From the NCBI GenBank assembly GCA_000727475.1, contig KL647295.1, positions 2,378,476-2,442,475 of the forward strand: a DNA stretch of 64,000 bases, in the 5' to 3' direction. The position numbers were made by a program, and so were the translations under genes. Of this stretch, positions 11,201 through 24,900 are shown piece by piece. The stretch comes from Sarcocystis neurona. Lineage: Eukaryota; Apicomplexa; Conoidasida; Eucoccidiorida; Sarcocystidae. Position 1 is the first letter of the stretch; each line of letters begins with the position of its first letter. The notes below the pieces were generated by a model. That model did not search any database. It was given only the letters and a program-made list of their open reading frames with translations, and had not been told where the DNA came from.

Positions 11201-13987
11201 AATGCGCAGAACGGTGGTAATAAATGCATGTGTTTGGGCAAGAGATAGCCCGTGCGGAGAGTTTCATTGAGCAGAAAGCCCTGCTTTGTCGTCACCCAGC
11301 ACAAAACCTGCTTATCAACAAAGCTTGTTTCCATTTTTGGTATCGAATGGATAAATGTCTCTGCACGCGCGGAGCACTCAACCAGTGCTGTAAAACTTAC
11401 GTATGTGAGACGTCGGCGATGTTTGTTGCTCAGGTTCCCCATTGTTGCCTTCTGCGTGGCGGGCTACGAGCACATTATAGCCAATTTCTACACGCTTCAA
11501 TGCGCTCTCCTTCATGGAGTGAAACAAACTCTTGGGGAAGTTGTCGTCAAAAATTTCATTCCGACTCTTATAGGAAATATCGTACGTGGGGATCTCTGTA
11601 TGCCTGGCGCCTGCTGGGACGAACTCTAGCGAACATCGCTCGACAGGAAGTCGTTGAGTTAACTGTCGCACGCCTAAATGCAGCTAGTTTGGGGGGCACA
11701 CGCAAGTGTACAGAGATTCGTGCATGCACATAGGAAGACATGGTATGTACGGGTCTATTGAAGGAAAGCATCTTTCGTGTACACACGTACGCACTGGTAA
11801 ATCGGGAGCGCACATAAAAACAGAGTGAAAATGGCGTGCAGGGAAGAGTGTTGGCAGTGAAGCCGTACGTCCGCGAGTGTCTGTGCGCTGTTCCCTACAG
11901 CGCAGCCTACCCCGTATCATTCGAGCGAGCGTGTCCACAATAAACAAGAGATGAGGCAGAGAGGCGTCGATAATACCCCTACCACGAGTCACGCGTGTCT
12001 TGCCCAACGCAGGTGTACAACAAATATTCACTGTTCAACGCTGGTGGGAACAGCTTGTGATAGAAGACGAGTTTAGTTGACCTGCGCATGCGTGGATCCT
12101 ACATATGTGGCGAGATTTAGGTATATGTTATACATGCATGACTACACCTCCTCCCGCATCACGAGATATGCGTGTGCATCGGTCTTACGCGTATCCGCAT
12201 ACACACAGAAAATACTCCCGACACAGCTGGTGGAAGAAAAGAGCATATGTCCACAACATGTGCGCGTCCGTCGAGCAGGGCAATGTATGAAGTTTGGTGC
12301 AGAATCACAACACGAAGCCCGTAGGTGTCCCTCCCTATTGGGATCAAATGCATCTTTTTTGTTCTATGCCATGGAGCCCTTCACATATGCACGTATTTTT
12401 CTGTAACTCTGCCACTGCCATTGCCGCGTGATGCCTCGTATGTCTACCTACTCTAATACGTGATACGTTTGTAGACCTGCGTAGTGTTCATGCGCGCACA
12501 TAACCGCAGGCTTCGAGGAACCGCCGTCAGTACATTTCAGCAAACTCGTTAAGGTTGTGACTGGTTAGTTGCCCTGTCTCTCTTCAGGTGGGAGGCTGCG
12601 GCCTTGTTGGAGCCGTATACTGGTTCAACTTCTACCCGACAGTCTGTTATATCCAGGAGGGTACAGCGTATGCGCCAGGAGTTGTTGATGACTCGAACAG
12701 CTCGGAGCGTAAGCGAGATCTGCTCTTCAACACAGGAGGAGTTCACATCTCACTCTTAGGGGGTGTGCCACAGGCGGCAGCTGGAGCAGTGACCAGGGCG
12801 TTAACTCCACAACCCGGTGGAACGGCAGGGGGTGCCGCTGCTCCTCCAGTTGCTGCTGCGTCTTCCTCGACTTTGGCAGTCGCAGGTACTGCAGCGGTGG
12901 ACTCATCCCGGGTCGCATCTCTCGCACCACCAGTTCTGAACCGAAATCCGTTGTCATCGAGTGGCGACTTCGTCGTGCTGCCCCGGCATTCCTTCGGTGG
13001 CGAGTGCGCGTACAGACCGACAGCCCCATCGGGAGTTCTACGCCATCCGGTGGGCTCTGGTGGAGGTTTTCTTTGTCGGATTCCAAGTCGCACTCTTCCA
13101 GAAGGGCAGATGCCAACTGGACAAGAAAACTCATCCCTGCTGCCTCTGGAAAGATCACAAGGAGCAGCATCGGTGCGGTCTGAAACATTACCACTGTCGC
13201 GGCCTGACATCAGTTCCAAGCCTTCCAATGGAGCGAACACTTGTGTTACTAACGGAGCGGGAGAAGTCCTCTCCAGATATGGAGGAGGCAGCCCCACGGC
13301 TTCAGTAAGTGCTACAGGAGACTCACCAGAGACGCTCTGCGCGTTTTTTTCGCGTGTGGCGCTGCTGTACCTGCAAGTAGGCTAACTGTGGAAGCTGCTC
13401 TCACTGGTAGACCTCAGACCTGCGGCTTCCGTTGTCCGAGGAGTTTAATGGTCTTGGCTTTTTCAAGACGAAGAAGCTACACTGTGGCTGCAACGTAGTT
13501 GCTTCGGAATAGACTCATATTATCACACCCGGGACACACTAGCAGATGAGTGTCTGAGGCCTGATTTTCTGAATGCATCCTGTGTCACGTAAGGACATCG
13601 AGTCCCTCTACAGTGAAGGCTACGTTCAGGGAAATTCTGTCAAATCCACACAATACGTCTGAAAAATACAATGCGATAACGTCCAAACTGTCTTTCACGA
13701 GACCGGTTGTGCTTCCTGTGTATGCTCGTATGCAGCTGAAAGATCGAGGAGAGGAAGACCAACATTCTTTGCCTTCTTTTCAGTTCTCTGTCATTCCGCC
13801 AGACGCAGATCCTCATGTGCCCAATCACAGCGAAGATGCCGACGACAGAGAATCCCCACAGCGGCTGTTGTTGCAAGCGCAGTCGAACGCTGGATTGGCA
13901 ACCCACTTACCTGACAGTGAAACACTAGATGTTGCCGGCGAAGCGAGCGCTCCACCGCGCACCAACACGCAAGAGCAGAACGTGTGA
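8219..13987 (+). CDS. Formate/nitrite transporter family protein (FNT; lactate/formate-proton transporter)
   Basis: FNTs are pentameric plasma-membrane channels. In Plasmodium and Toxoplasma they export lactate with protons. Exons 8219-8366, 10131-10572 and 11434-11581 join in phase and encode the six-helix core: helix 1 at residues 29-48, the signature ELFTGN at 89-94, [12 protein letters not shown], and FVAGYEH-type helix 5 with the central pore histidine H210 ([11 protein letters not shown]). The fourth exon begins at 12588 with [13 protein letters not shown], the last helix. The C-terminus has two phase-consistent solutions. Reading on to a GTAAGT donor at 13305 and resuming at 13619 gives 607 residues with an Ala/Ser/Pro-rich tail. 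Using the GTAAGC donor at 12709 and the acceptor ctctacag before 13614 gives 410 residues. Both end at 13987. The start ATG is the first in frame and gives the usual short amphipathic N-terminus. Confidence 0.93.
12709..13613 (+). other. Facultative exon extension or retained intron in the FNT C-terminus
   Basis: This stretch stays open in the FNT frame to 13385 and encodes a Gly/Ala/Ser/Pro-rich cytosolic tail. It is also bounded by a near-consensus donor (GTAAGC) and a pyrimidine-rich acceptor with matching phase, so it could equally be an intron. Sequence alone does not decide. The long open frame favours use as coding sequence in at least some transcripts. Confidence 0.55.
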
Positions 13988-16399
13988 TGTCGGAATTTTT
14001 TCAAGCTGTGAGCTGTTTACTCAGTTTGTCTCGCGGAGCAGTAGAATACGAGCAGCCGGATACACTGGGAAGGGAGACTTGCGTGTGTAGTCTGAGTTGT
14101 TTCACACTCAGGCTACAAAGAGCGGGGCGGGGTGGGGAGGGGAACGATTACGACAAAAGGCATACGGGCATAACTTAGGAGTCATATCCGCGTGCACGGG
14201 GACACAATTGTCAGAGTGGAACGAGTGCACCCACCCGACAGAAATTAATTTTGATTGAAGAGAGGGCTACGAGTAGCGCGTTCCGCAAGATTCCGACGTG
14301 TGTCTGTGCACCACTGTTACGGATGTCGTTAGAAAAGCGTGAACATCATCGCGTGCGAATAAATTGTGGCGACGTAGCTCCGTTAGCCTTTTGGACTCAT
14401 TTGTTTCTCCGGCTCAAATCTGCATCGTGTGTCTCTTGCACGCGCCTGAGCACGTACGGCAGTTTTTGCTGAAGATATATATGGGGAATTGACACCTGAG
14501 AAACCAGGACCCGGGGGTGGTTTTTTGGTCTAAGACTGTCTTCTTAATGAAGACGTGAGCGATAGTCTTAATGCCTATCTGAGCGGCCGCTGACGGTGCC
14601 AACACTCGAACAAGCCTCACTCCACACCATACGAACCATGGCAATTCTCACTCTACAAATTGGTTACTTGCTTCAGAGATAGTCCACTCTTATTGGAGTG
14701 GGATGTTCGTTACAAGGAGCTCACTACTGCTTGTCGTGTACTTGTGTAGCCGCAAGACGCATCCGTAGCGATGCTGTGTATCGACGTAAGCACCAAAACT
14801 AGCAGATGCATACGTATTATTCCTTTTGAGCTCAAGTACTTGTGGAACAGAGTGCGTGCAGACCGCGTGCACTTCCATTCACGATATGGTAGCAATCCGT
14901 CCCACTGGGGGGTCGTGACAAGTCATTGAAGCCTAAGCATTTGCCTGCTTCTCGGCAATGGTCTAGCGTTCACCGGAACGGCCTACGTCTACTTCCGGAG
15001 AGGGATATACCGAAAACCTGCACAGCCGTGGAGTCCCGACATCCCGACTTCCACCAGTAGCGTGCCTCACGTGTAGCAAGACCTCTGCGTCGAACAGATG
15101 TGGGCTTTCTTTTTGCTGTCGAGGGTTATTGCGCGTGAAATATTATTTGTCAAAGAGCGCTCCAGGATGACAGGAGCCTTAAAGAGGCTCTTCACTTTTG
15201 TCAGGCCTGAATTCACTGAGAACACTCCACGTTGTCGGGATCATTCCTATGTGACGACGAGCCATCCAAATTTGTTCCTGCAAGCCGTGGGTGCAGCTGC
15301 TACGGGCGGTCCGCGCAGCCAACGGGGATGGGTAATTTTTATTCTGCACGTCTGCTGCTGGAGCTCTAGGCTGCGAGATCTAATCCCACGGGTACGAGAA
15401 ACAGCTGCCTTGCGAGCAGCTGCGGCCGCGTAAATCGCGTCCCGTTAGCGGACCTCTGTAACGGTTATATTCGCGTGTTTTTTTGAGGTTGCCCCTTCTC
15501 GGACGAGCAGTGTCCGCATGAACACTGCCACACATAGGGACTGAAGCCTCTTTTTGAGCTACAAGGATAGCCACTTCAGCCCCAAATTGTGAGCTAGATC
15601 TTTGTTCCGGTATCACTGGCGGGAGGAGGCGAGCGGAAGCACATAGAACAGTATGGCAGACGTGGTTGCTAAAGGATGAACACAGGAAGTCTGTAAAGAG
15701 TACTTCGCTTGAGACACCGACAGAGGAACGCCAACAGGTCGCAAGTGTCAAGTGTAGAGCACATACATAAGTTAGTTCTGCTTGACTGCACTAATTCGTG
15801 ATTCGAGGAGCGGGGCACGTTGAGCTTCTGTAGATTTGTACCAACACTTTTTGGCAGGAGAAAAACCGCTCCATCTTTCCCATACTAATATCCTGTATAT
15901 AAATTATTCCTAATCCCCCCCGTGGCGTCCCTCTTCATTGCGCTCGTAGATGAGAGACGAATTCCTCTGCTACTGAGTCTTCACCTGAACCAAAGATATC
16001 CGCAGAGAACTGTGGCTCTTGCTTTCTTCATTTTCAGTAACCTTCCTTCACCATCGTGACTGTGTGTCCCGCGTTGTGTCAGTGCCTGAGACACCTCGCG
16101 GGTCGCACTGGATGTTCCTAGTCACATCAACTGCAGCTGAAGGTAACGGGGTAATATTCGTGATCCAAATACTGCTGCTGGTGGAGCTGTTGATTCTTGT
16201 CTCCGCGTCTCCGCTGCTGCTGTCACGCGTTGCATCTTCCTGGTAATGCAGCTACGGCGGCTGCAGCAGCTAGTGCGGCTAGTATCACTGCTGGCGCTGC
16301 CTCCTTCCTGCTTCAGCTGCTGTTGGAGCTGCGTTGCTCTTTGTCGAGGTTTTGTGGCCACTATTGCACGGATCTCCTCCCTGATGTCTTCTAAAAAAA

Positions 16400-16500
16400 C
16401 AGGACGGTCTCCCCAGATCAGGCATGGCAAAACTAAACTCCAGCTTGTAAAAGGGCAGTACATGATTGTAAAGCTAGTATTTGGCAGCAAGCTACGACCG
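16400..16500 (-). repeat. Left arm of a diverged inverted repeat
   Basis: Read on the minus strand this segment contains catgtactgcccttttaca followed by a gagtttagttttgcc block. A similar run lies on the plus strand at 17585-17665. Similarity seems to extend some 80-115 bp with many substitutions. Confidence 0.5.
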
Positions 16501-17574
16501 GAACAGAAGGATACGGTGTCTCTTGAGATGTGCAGCTGAGAAATGCACGCCGGTACACAGAAGCTGTGCGGGGTGTCAAAGGGGCTTACGTTGGTAATTT
16601 TGCAAGCCTCGGCTACACAGGATGTCGTTACACTTGCATATACATAGACACACAGGTATTGCCTGCAACAATTGCACACACACATTGTAGATGTTGCTTG
16701 CAACACTCTTTAGGTACTGATTTCCTGGAATATGCGGAATTCCCCCGGTGTGTCTGCATACATCTCTTTGCGTCTGCTGGTACCCAGTCGGTATTTGCGG
16801 GACCTTGCAGTATGAGGTTCGGCAACTCATCGTTCGCATGCAAATGTGGACGGTTCCTTCCACGCAAGCTTTCGAGGTCACGTGCAGGCGACGGAATATA
16901 TACGGCGGTAGTAGACGACAAAGGGCATACGCGTTCGACCAGAATGTACTACTCCTTCCTGAACTACTGCAGCTCCACTTTCCATCCAGTTGATACCGAC
17001 TCAACTGTTTTCATCAACAGCACGATTACAGCGGCGTGCGGCCAACGAGCACTACACACATGCGCACAGATGCGGCGTCACGCGTGAATACGACCAACCT
17101 CCACCCTCCCCGTCAGAACAGATACATTTGGCAGAATTCAAGGTGATTTTTCGAAGAGGCAGAAAAATAGAACGAAGCCATACAGACGGCAAGAGCGAAA
17201 GGAGGAGAACAAGATGGAAGAAAAGAGTGAGAAAGACATTGCAGGCGCTCCCGGCGTGGAAAGCGGCGTCCACTTCCGCATGCTGACGACATGCTCTCGC
17301 ATCGCGAACTACAGGGTCCGGCAACTCCGAACTGCGCGCGATCTAGCACACGCAAATAGATACGTACAGATATTCCGACATTTTTAGGCATATTCGCGTG
17401 CAGGCAACACGCGTGTGTCTATGTGTCCGTCGATATAATGAAGCACGGCCTTCGTGTATACACGAGGTTTACGGAGACACTGGCGAAACCTTCCTATGTG
17501 CACAATTTCTGTGTACCCGGAAGAAAACATGGCTTTCTCACTTCTCAGAAGATAGCGTATACATACAGAGCGTA

Positions 17575-17670
17575 GCTCGTGTTTTGTTGGTGACTTCAGG
17601 CTTCACAGTTATGTACTGCTCTTTTACAGGGAGGATGTTGGTTCTGCCGCAAAGGGTTCAATGAGGTCGT
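17575..17670 (+). repeat. Right arm of a diverged inverted repeat
   Basis: Contains gttatgtactgctcttttac and a gatgttggttctgcc block that match the minus strand near 16400-16500. The 1.1-kb interval between the arms has no recognisable transposase. Confidence 0.5.
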
Positions 17671-18972
17671 CGGGTTTCTCTGTCTGGTGTCCCTCCGTTG
17701 CTGGTGGCGTCCCGCCGCTTCTTGCGTATGCTGTGCAGATGGATCTCGAATGAATAATATGTCTACCTGTGCATTAGATTTAGAGACCCTTTTCCCAGCA
17801 GCTCGTGGTTACTTGGGCCGTTTCACCGCTGACCACTTCGACCTCCTGATCCATAAGTGCCTTCTTCCGTAGCCTTTTACGAGTAGATTTACACGCATAC
17901 TTGCCGGTAACTGATCCTGGAACTGTCACGTCTTCACCGCTGTAAACTCTCTACGGACTCGACCATCTGCTGCCTACGGTCTCTGCGGCGTGCATGCGCT
18001 TTTCTGTTCGCGCCTATACAGATTAACACGCCCATAACTTCAATGCAGTTAAGTACTACCTCTTCAGTTGGGTGAAGCAACGTCCGTCCCCCTACGGTGA
18101 CGAGTAACCTACTCGTTTTACTGGTCAACGAGCGCCATCGTGGATTCCGTCTTCTACTTTTTTATCATCGCTGCCACAGTAGTGACTTGCGTTCCGCCCT
18201 TGCGATGATTCTTCTCTCAGTAACACGCATTAATGGAATTCTGGGGTGTACTAGATTGAAAAGCTTTCAAGGTTCAGGACATCCGCATCAAGTGCATTCC
18301 CAGCAGGTGAAATACGCACACCTTTCCCATTATAAATTTGCTGCCACGAACAGAGACCCGTACAGCGTAGCTCGCGTAAACAGCGTCCATTCGCGCTGGA
18401 GAGAGACGCAAATTTTACATATGTACGTACGTGCATCTGGGTGCAAACACATGTGTATACGGGGTGTTTCTGGCTCGCTTCTAGCAGTCTATTCGGAACA
18501 CGAAGACGTCACACATATGCAGACACCTGTGAACGTATATGTGACACTCTCAGAGCAGTCGCCTATACGGGAAGGTTGGAAGCCTTTTAAGGGGACATGA
18601 GTAACATTTGAAATCTAGACAACGGCGAAGAGGAGAAGTTACACAGAAAACGTTGCCATAAAAAGTCGTCCAGTTCTGCTCCTTTTACGTTTGGCGCTTC
18701 CCCTAGTGGTTCCTCTCGTATGGCTGGTCTCCCAGTGAAATAAGTTCAGATCCTCAGACCGCATCCCTGCGACTCCCCGTGCAAAGGCACTGCGCACAAG
18801 GGAGCTCTAGCTCGTGTGGGACTAGGAGAGGTGCATCTGAGGTTTGCCTCCATCACTCGGCGTACATTGTAATTCCCGCGGTAATGGATGCAGATCTTTC
18901 TGAGCCAACACTGATTCACGAAAATCTGGGGCCTCTCTGTGTAGCGTAGCGTGCGGCGACGACGTTGCCACC

Positions 18973-21900
18973 ATGGGACAGCCGCCGCTGGCGGAAGCGG
19001 TTGGGAAAGTCGTTGCTGCGTGGGGTGCCAGCAGCGGGACCGCAGCAAGCTGCCCGCGACGGCAGTGTTTCTCTCATGTGCGCTTCAGCAGCACCACCAG
19101 GTTGCCAGCGTGCATGCGTCGAATACAACAGTTTCCATTTGACACCGTCCTTTACACGAGAGAGGAGGCAAGCAGTCCACAAACATCGACGCACACTGTG
19201 CCGCTATCTGCCGACGTAAACTGGAGCAGCTCGTTTTTTCGAAACGCCGAAACCTTGGTGGAGAAGTGTCCCCCTACAAATCACCTCTGCTACCCCGGCA
19301 GCAGCACCTGCAGACAGGTCAACTCCTCAAGGACGCAGTCGCCCAAGCTCGCCAGTAGCTGCGATGCAGTTTCTCGGCATATTTGGGAGTGCCACCGCAG
19401 GCTCCGCTTGTTGTCGAAGAAGGACGCTTGTCGCTTGCAGCAGCAGAAGGTCTGGCCCGCGAATTCATGTACAAGCAAACATCCACTGCGCCTCCGCGCG
19501 TTCTCGTGCCGTCCCAACACTGCGGCGTGTGCAGCTGATCCACACACCGCTGTTTGCTTCTTTGGCACAAGACCAAGACCGAGCGTCGGCTGTCGTCCCG
19601 CTCGTTCTGATGCGCGCTCGAACACGTCTGCTGGACCGGCTGCCGTCTCCGGTGTGGGTGTCGGCGGGGTAACCCCGTCTTCTTTCTCTTTGAACGTTGT
19701 TGGAGCTGTGCAGAGCCGCGTGGGTTGCGTCGTGCCATTCTCGTCTGCATGCGCCTCAGCACTTCGTGAACCAGCGCCGCACAGGGTTGCGCACCTAGGG
19801 CTGAATTCATCTTTATCTGCTGGATGTGGTGGTCGTCCTGCTGCCGACCAACCTGACACCCGCAGCACTCCAGCAACACGCCGCGTCTGCATCGTCGGAG
19901 CCGGTCCCGCAGGATTTTACTGCGCTAAGTACCTGCTGCAGGCGGCAGCAGGGATGACGCACGACAGCCCGCCGGAAAAGTCGAATGCGCTGAAGGTTGC
20001 CTCTCTGAAAGATAAAGCGGTTCCACTGCGCGTGGATGTGCTCGAGAAGCTTCCCGCTCCCTACGGCCTCGTCCGCTACGGCGTCGCGCCGGACCACCCT
20101 GAGATCAAGCGCGTTGCAGAGGACTTTGATGCAGTAGGTGTCCCAGCATCCGTCTGTGTATACACACACACACACGTGCACATTATTAAACAGCCCGCTG
20201 CACGCGGTGGAAGTTTGACCAGACGAAGGAAGCAGGAGAAGAAAGACGAGACGTGAACAGGCCGTTGGAAAACAAAGAGAATTTTCCTGAGTGGATCTCT
20301 AGCCTTTGTGCACCTACCCACAGGCTGCTGTGCACTGGACTGGCGCAGGCTGTGAATATACACACATATATACTTATGTAGAGGTAGATAGGCAGAAAAC
20401 TGAGGAAATGTACGTTGGCCTGCAGGCGGAGGCTCGGCGGTATTCTTAGATAGCTAGTTGTCTGTTGGACTTTGCGCCAGGAGTGCGGCTTGAATAGAGA
20501 ACCGTGAATGGAAACGTAACAGACCCGTTTACCGCAGCACGTTTCGTTGTTCGGCCCTGGCACTGTCTGCGGAACTGGACAAATATAGGTTTATGGAAGT
20601 GTGTACAGATGTGTGAAGTTTTGAGGTTCAAGCGACCGAACCTTGTTGCGACGTGGGTCGACCCTTCTGTCTTTCCTTCAGCTCGTCGTCGTTCTGACCT
20701 TGTTCGTGCGTCTTCTTTCAGGTCGCGCAAAGTCCCTCCTTCCGGTATTTTGGAAACGTTGAACTGGTAAGACACTGTCGAATTACCGAGGACGTATTCG
20801 CGAAATTTCCCCGTTTTTGTGGCCAGAGCAAGGTCATTCTCTTGAGTATTCCAGTGGAAATGCCTAAGTGCTGGGCGGACGTTCGATACGGCCGCTCACA
20901 GCTCGCTGAATTGACACACACACACACACACACACACGTGAGTGTATACACGATTACCTGTATACATATATATATATATATATATGTGACATAAGTTGAC
21001 GAGAGCATTAGTACGGGTAAAGAGAGTGGACGCTGTACGCTTAGATTCGTACTTGTATGCCTGTATGTTTCGATGTGGGTGAATGTGTAGAGAATATACT
21101 ACGACCCGGTTGTGGGTGGTGTTTCTGCGTGGGCTCATTGTGAATTTAACAGCAGCAGAGTCACGGGAAAGCAGCTGCGTGTGAGGACTTGGAGCGCACG
21201 TGTGTGTTTATATGTCCACTTACATACGTACACATACGTATGCATACATGTGTATGCGTATATATATATATATGTATGTATCTGCACGTGTAAGTATCCC
21301 TGCTAGATTGTGTGTCGGCGATTGTGCGTACGTGCCCAGGGCAGAGACGTCAGCTTGCCAGAGCTCCGGACGCTCTACGACGCCGTCATTTTTGCGTATG
21401 GGGCCGCAGGTAATGGTGTTTCCACATGCTGTCGTGAGCCTCTGTACACCTCCAGATTTCAGCAGTGCATCAAAGGAAGCGTGCAACTGACGTGGACGTG
21501 CTGAGCTGTTGAAGCAGGAAAAGAGCGTGGCGCTCTGTGTAGGGACCTGAGCACATCACACAAAGGCTTGAAATACTTCCTCTTGCATGTTTCAGGGCAG
21601 TACAGTTGCCGTCTGCGTGTACTCGATGGCTTATTCGTGAACTTCCGCTTGGAAACTGAAGCACCATTACCGCGGTTGTGGTGTTGAACCGAGACCTCAG
21701 ACAATGCTGGGGTCCCACTTGCAAGACGAGGTTTAGAAGAATAAAAGCATACGCAGACTTGCTCTCAATGCTGGAGTTCGCAGGACTATTCCCGGAAGAA
21801 GGATAGGATTTTTTAGCACGAAGCACAGTTCCCCCACCACACAGTCGCAGTTTTCGTTCGTTTCGTGTGGTAGCCCTCCTCCGCGCACCTGACGTGTGGA

Positions 21901-24900
21901 ATCCCCTTGAGCGGGTGAGGCGCTCCGTACGGTCGAGTGTACTGCTTACGATTGTTCGTTTCCACGCCGTTAGATGACCTCTGTGACCTGCAAACGTTCC
22001 CTTGTTTCGTCTCAGGACGTTTGTCCCGAAGCGTTGCTCCGCGTGAGTTTCACTTTGCCGTGTTTGAGTCCTGCTGAATAGGCCCGCTGTCCGCATAGCT
22101 GGACGAGAAAATGCAGACGCAGCCGTGCCACCAGCTTTACTGTATATGAATTTGAAATGCGGTAACCAACGTCTTTGATGCGTCACGTTCCAGGAGAACG
22201 ACAGCTAAGGTTGGAGGGAGACGATAAATTTCTCGGATGCTTGTCAGCGAGAAGCTTTGTGGGATTCTACAACGCTCATCCTGATATTGCCCCTTTCGTC
22301 GAAAAACAACTTCCACATCTCTCCGAAGAGAGTACTGGTCTTGAGCCCTCTGTCGCTGTCGTAATCGGGTGAGCGCCGCAGCAAACAAAAAACCTGTAGC
22401 CTGCTGGTAGGCAGGGCAGTGTAACTTGACAGGAAATATGCGACGTAGCGGCCGTCAGAATTACTAGTGACGCGTGCGTACCGTCGGAAGCATCACGCGG
22501 CTGCAAGCGCTGGACACGCAGAGAGATACATTGTAGGGCATTCTGACTGCCATCGGAAAATGGAAGGTAGAAGCCTCTTTCCGAACCGCTCCTAGGTCCA
22601 CGTGGAGGTTTTTCGTCTTTGGTGAAACTCTCCTTTGGCGTGTACGAAAATGTGTGCCACGTCGCCCCGCTTCGATCGCATGACTTACCGAGCCTCTAGG
22701 CCGAAGCGCGGGCGTGAGAGGCGCGGTTTTGTCAGGTTCTGCGCCGTTAACAGGTGCTACGGGCCACGTCGTGACTGTACACGATTGTGCATGTGGTACT
22801 ATCTGCTTATCTGCAGGCGGCAGCCACACGCGCTGTCGGCATCTAGTGTCTCTGTGTGACATTCACCTTGTGAATGAAGCGCTATTGTTTACACCAAACG
22901 TGCACTCGTCGTGGCTGTTGCACCATGTGGCAGGCCACCTCTTCACAAAGACTGCGAAGGAGAGTAGCTGATTTTTTGCCTTATTACGCGCATAGATGGA
23001 GAATCTTGCACGCGGAGGGCAAGCTCTAGAAAGCGTGTCTCTTCCTGTTACGGTGTGGGGGTGGTCCACTGTGCTAAGTTCAATGATTCGCACAGCCAGA
23101 ACGGCATTGTGCGGCGCAGGCGCTGAAGGTGCGACGCAGCTGTAGGCAACGTTTGCTGTGTCGAGATCCAGGGAGCGCGACCGTCAGCGGCTTCCTAGAG
23201 AAGTTTCGTAGGGGCTGTGACCGTTGTAGGCTACGGATAACTGGCTGCACGTGCCTGACGTCGTGTGCCTCATAACCTATACTCCACAGCAGTACCGCTT
23301 GTGTCTCCGCTCTCTGTGTTCCGCAGCGCAGGTCCGCCTTTCCCACACCGTCCCAGAACTGCTCGAGACGCTGCTTCAAGCTTCCGTCCTGTGGTTCCTG
23401 TGGTACCTATCAGAAGGTGCACGGGGTCGTTCACGAGGGGACCGGGTTTCTTACGCTACGCTAAGTGTTGCAACACCGCATTGCGTAAATGGTTGGTAGT
23501 CTTTTCGCGTGGCTCCGCACGGTACACCTACTGCCTTGTGAACTCGAAACTGAAGCCTTGTTGACGGTGGCGCATACGATGTGCTAAAATTTTGCACCAG
23601 AAATGGAAACGTCTCTCTAGACGTCGCGCGCTTGCTGACTAAGCACCGGAAGAAGCTGCAGTCAACAGATGTCCACCAGCCGGCACTGGCGTGGATTGCA
23701 CGCGCTAATCTGCGCCTGGTAATCATCCTAGGACGCCGCGGCTGGGTACAAGCCTCGTTTACGAATAAAGAGCTGCGCGAAGTACGTACGTTTGAGAACG
23801 TTATGTTCCTGCGCAGCGATCGGGTTCATGGCACCCTCTCAGCCTGACTCGTGGTACATTGTGCACTTCTTCTGTTTTCTGCCGAGTATCGCAGGTGGCC
23901 ACGTGTACATCGAGATTAATGCGGGGAATCATCTAGTAGCGCTCGGGCTTCAAGGCTAGTCCTGTTTGCGCGTGCCCACTTGTAGTTTTTCGTTAAAAAA
24001 GGCCGCGGCAGCGTGCGTTCCTGGCGGGGAGGAACCACTCAGTACGAAGGTTGGAGTCGGATCTTCAAAATGAGTATTACGAGCGGGCCAGGCGCATGAG
24101 GGTCACTGACAGCGCTCACGCTGGCGTGATTGTGAGACAAATCTTCCCTTCCCTCTCACGCAGGTCAGAGACAAAGAAGCCTGTGACTTCTTCTTTCTGC
24201 GTTTGTGTTTCTGCATCTGCTGGGAACGGCCTAGTTGGTCACGGACAACGATTTGCTGCCTGTCGTGCACCCGGACGACTTTAACACCAGCCTCACGGAG
24301 GCTTCGAAGCAGGAGCTCAGCGTAAGTTTCTGCACGCCTGCCTGCCATACGCAGGGATAACTTCAGCGTTTGACGGCGACGCCAACAGATGAGACTGTTC
24401 AGTATAGACCTCGCCTCGACTCGTTCAGGCCTCCCTCCGAAGGTGCGATTTTTCTGGCTGATGTCTCATCCCGCTACTATCGCGTGATGGCCGTCGTTGT
24501 GAATATCAGACAACACCGTTCAACAGCGACTTAGCGCCGCGCATTTGCAGCCCTGTAGTAGCGAGGATGCTGTTGACTAAATAAGTGCGCTGCTCCTACA
24601 TGGGCATTACCGGTATGTTCACAGTTTCTGGGACGAGTACGACGGAGACGTCTCTGTTGCAAGTTTCAAGATAGATTTTTTATTTCTTCCAGAGACAGAA
24701 TCGACGCGAGCAGTTATCGGGCCACTTTTGTGGACAGAGACTGCATCTGTTTCAGATGTGTAATGCATTGTGGGGCAGCCTCCGCGCGGGACACGATTAT
24801 TCAGTGCATGCAGACATGTTTGCTGGAAGGCACCGTTGGGTACGCAGACCTGCGCGCGCAGGTGGTCAAGAATTACTCCGCCCCTGCAAGACGTATTTTC

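Larger units (their letters stand above)
13988..18972. other. Five-kilobase intergenic region without a recognised gene
   Basis: Several frames of 100-195 codons are open here (for example 16530-17087 on + and 16122-16706 on -), but they overlap on opposite strands, are rich in Cys and Tyr from TGT/TAC words, and show no known domain. A CTG/CAG-rich stretch lies at 16160-16340. A pair of diverged inverted repeats at about 16400 and 17600 suggests a decayed mobile element. The promoter of the reductase gene must lie at the right-hand end. Confidence 0.55.

Noticed and set aside
16530..17087. 185-codon plus-strand frame and an overlapping 194-codon minus-strand frame (16122-16706)
   Set aside because: Cys/Tyr-rich translations of simple-sequence DNA, overlapping on both strands, with no domain or splice context.
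20188..20256. Extension of reductase exon 1 past 20133 to the end of its open frame
   Set aside because: The extension translates CA-repeat DNA, and the GTAGGT donor at 20134 joins in phase to SPSFRYFGNVEL, as conserved in the family.
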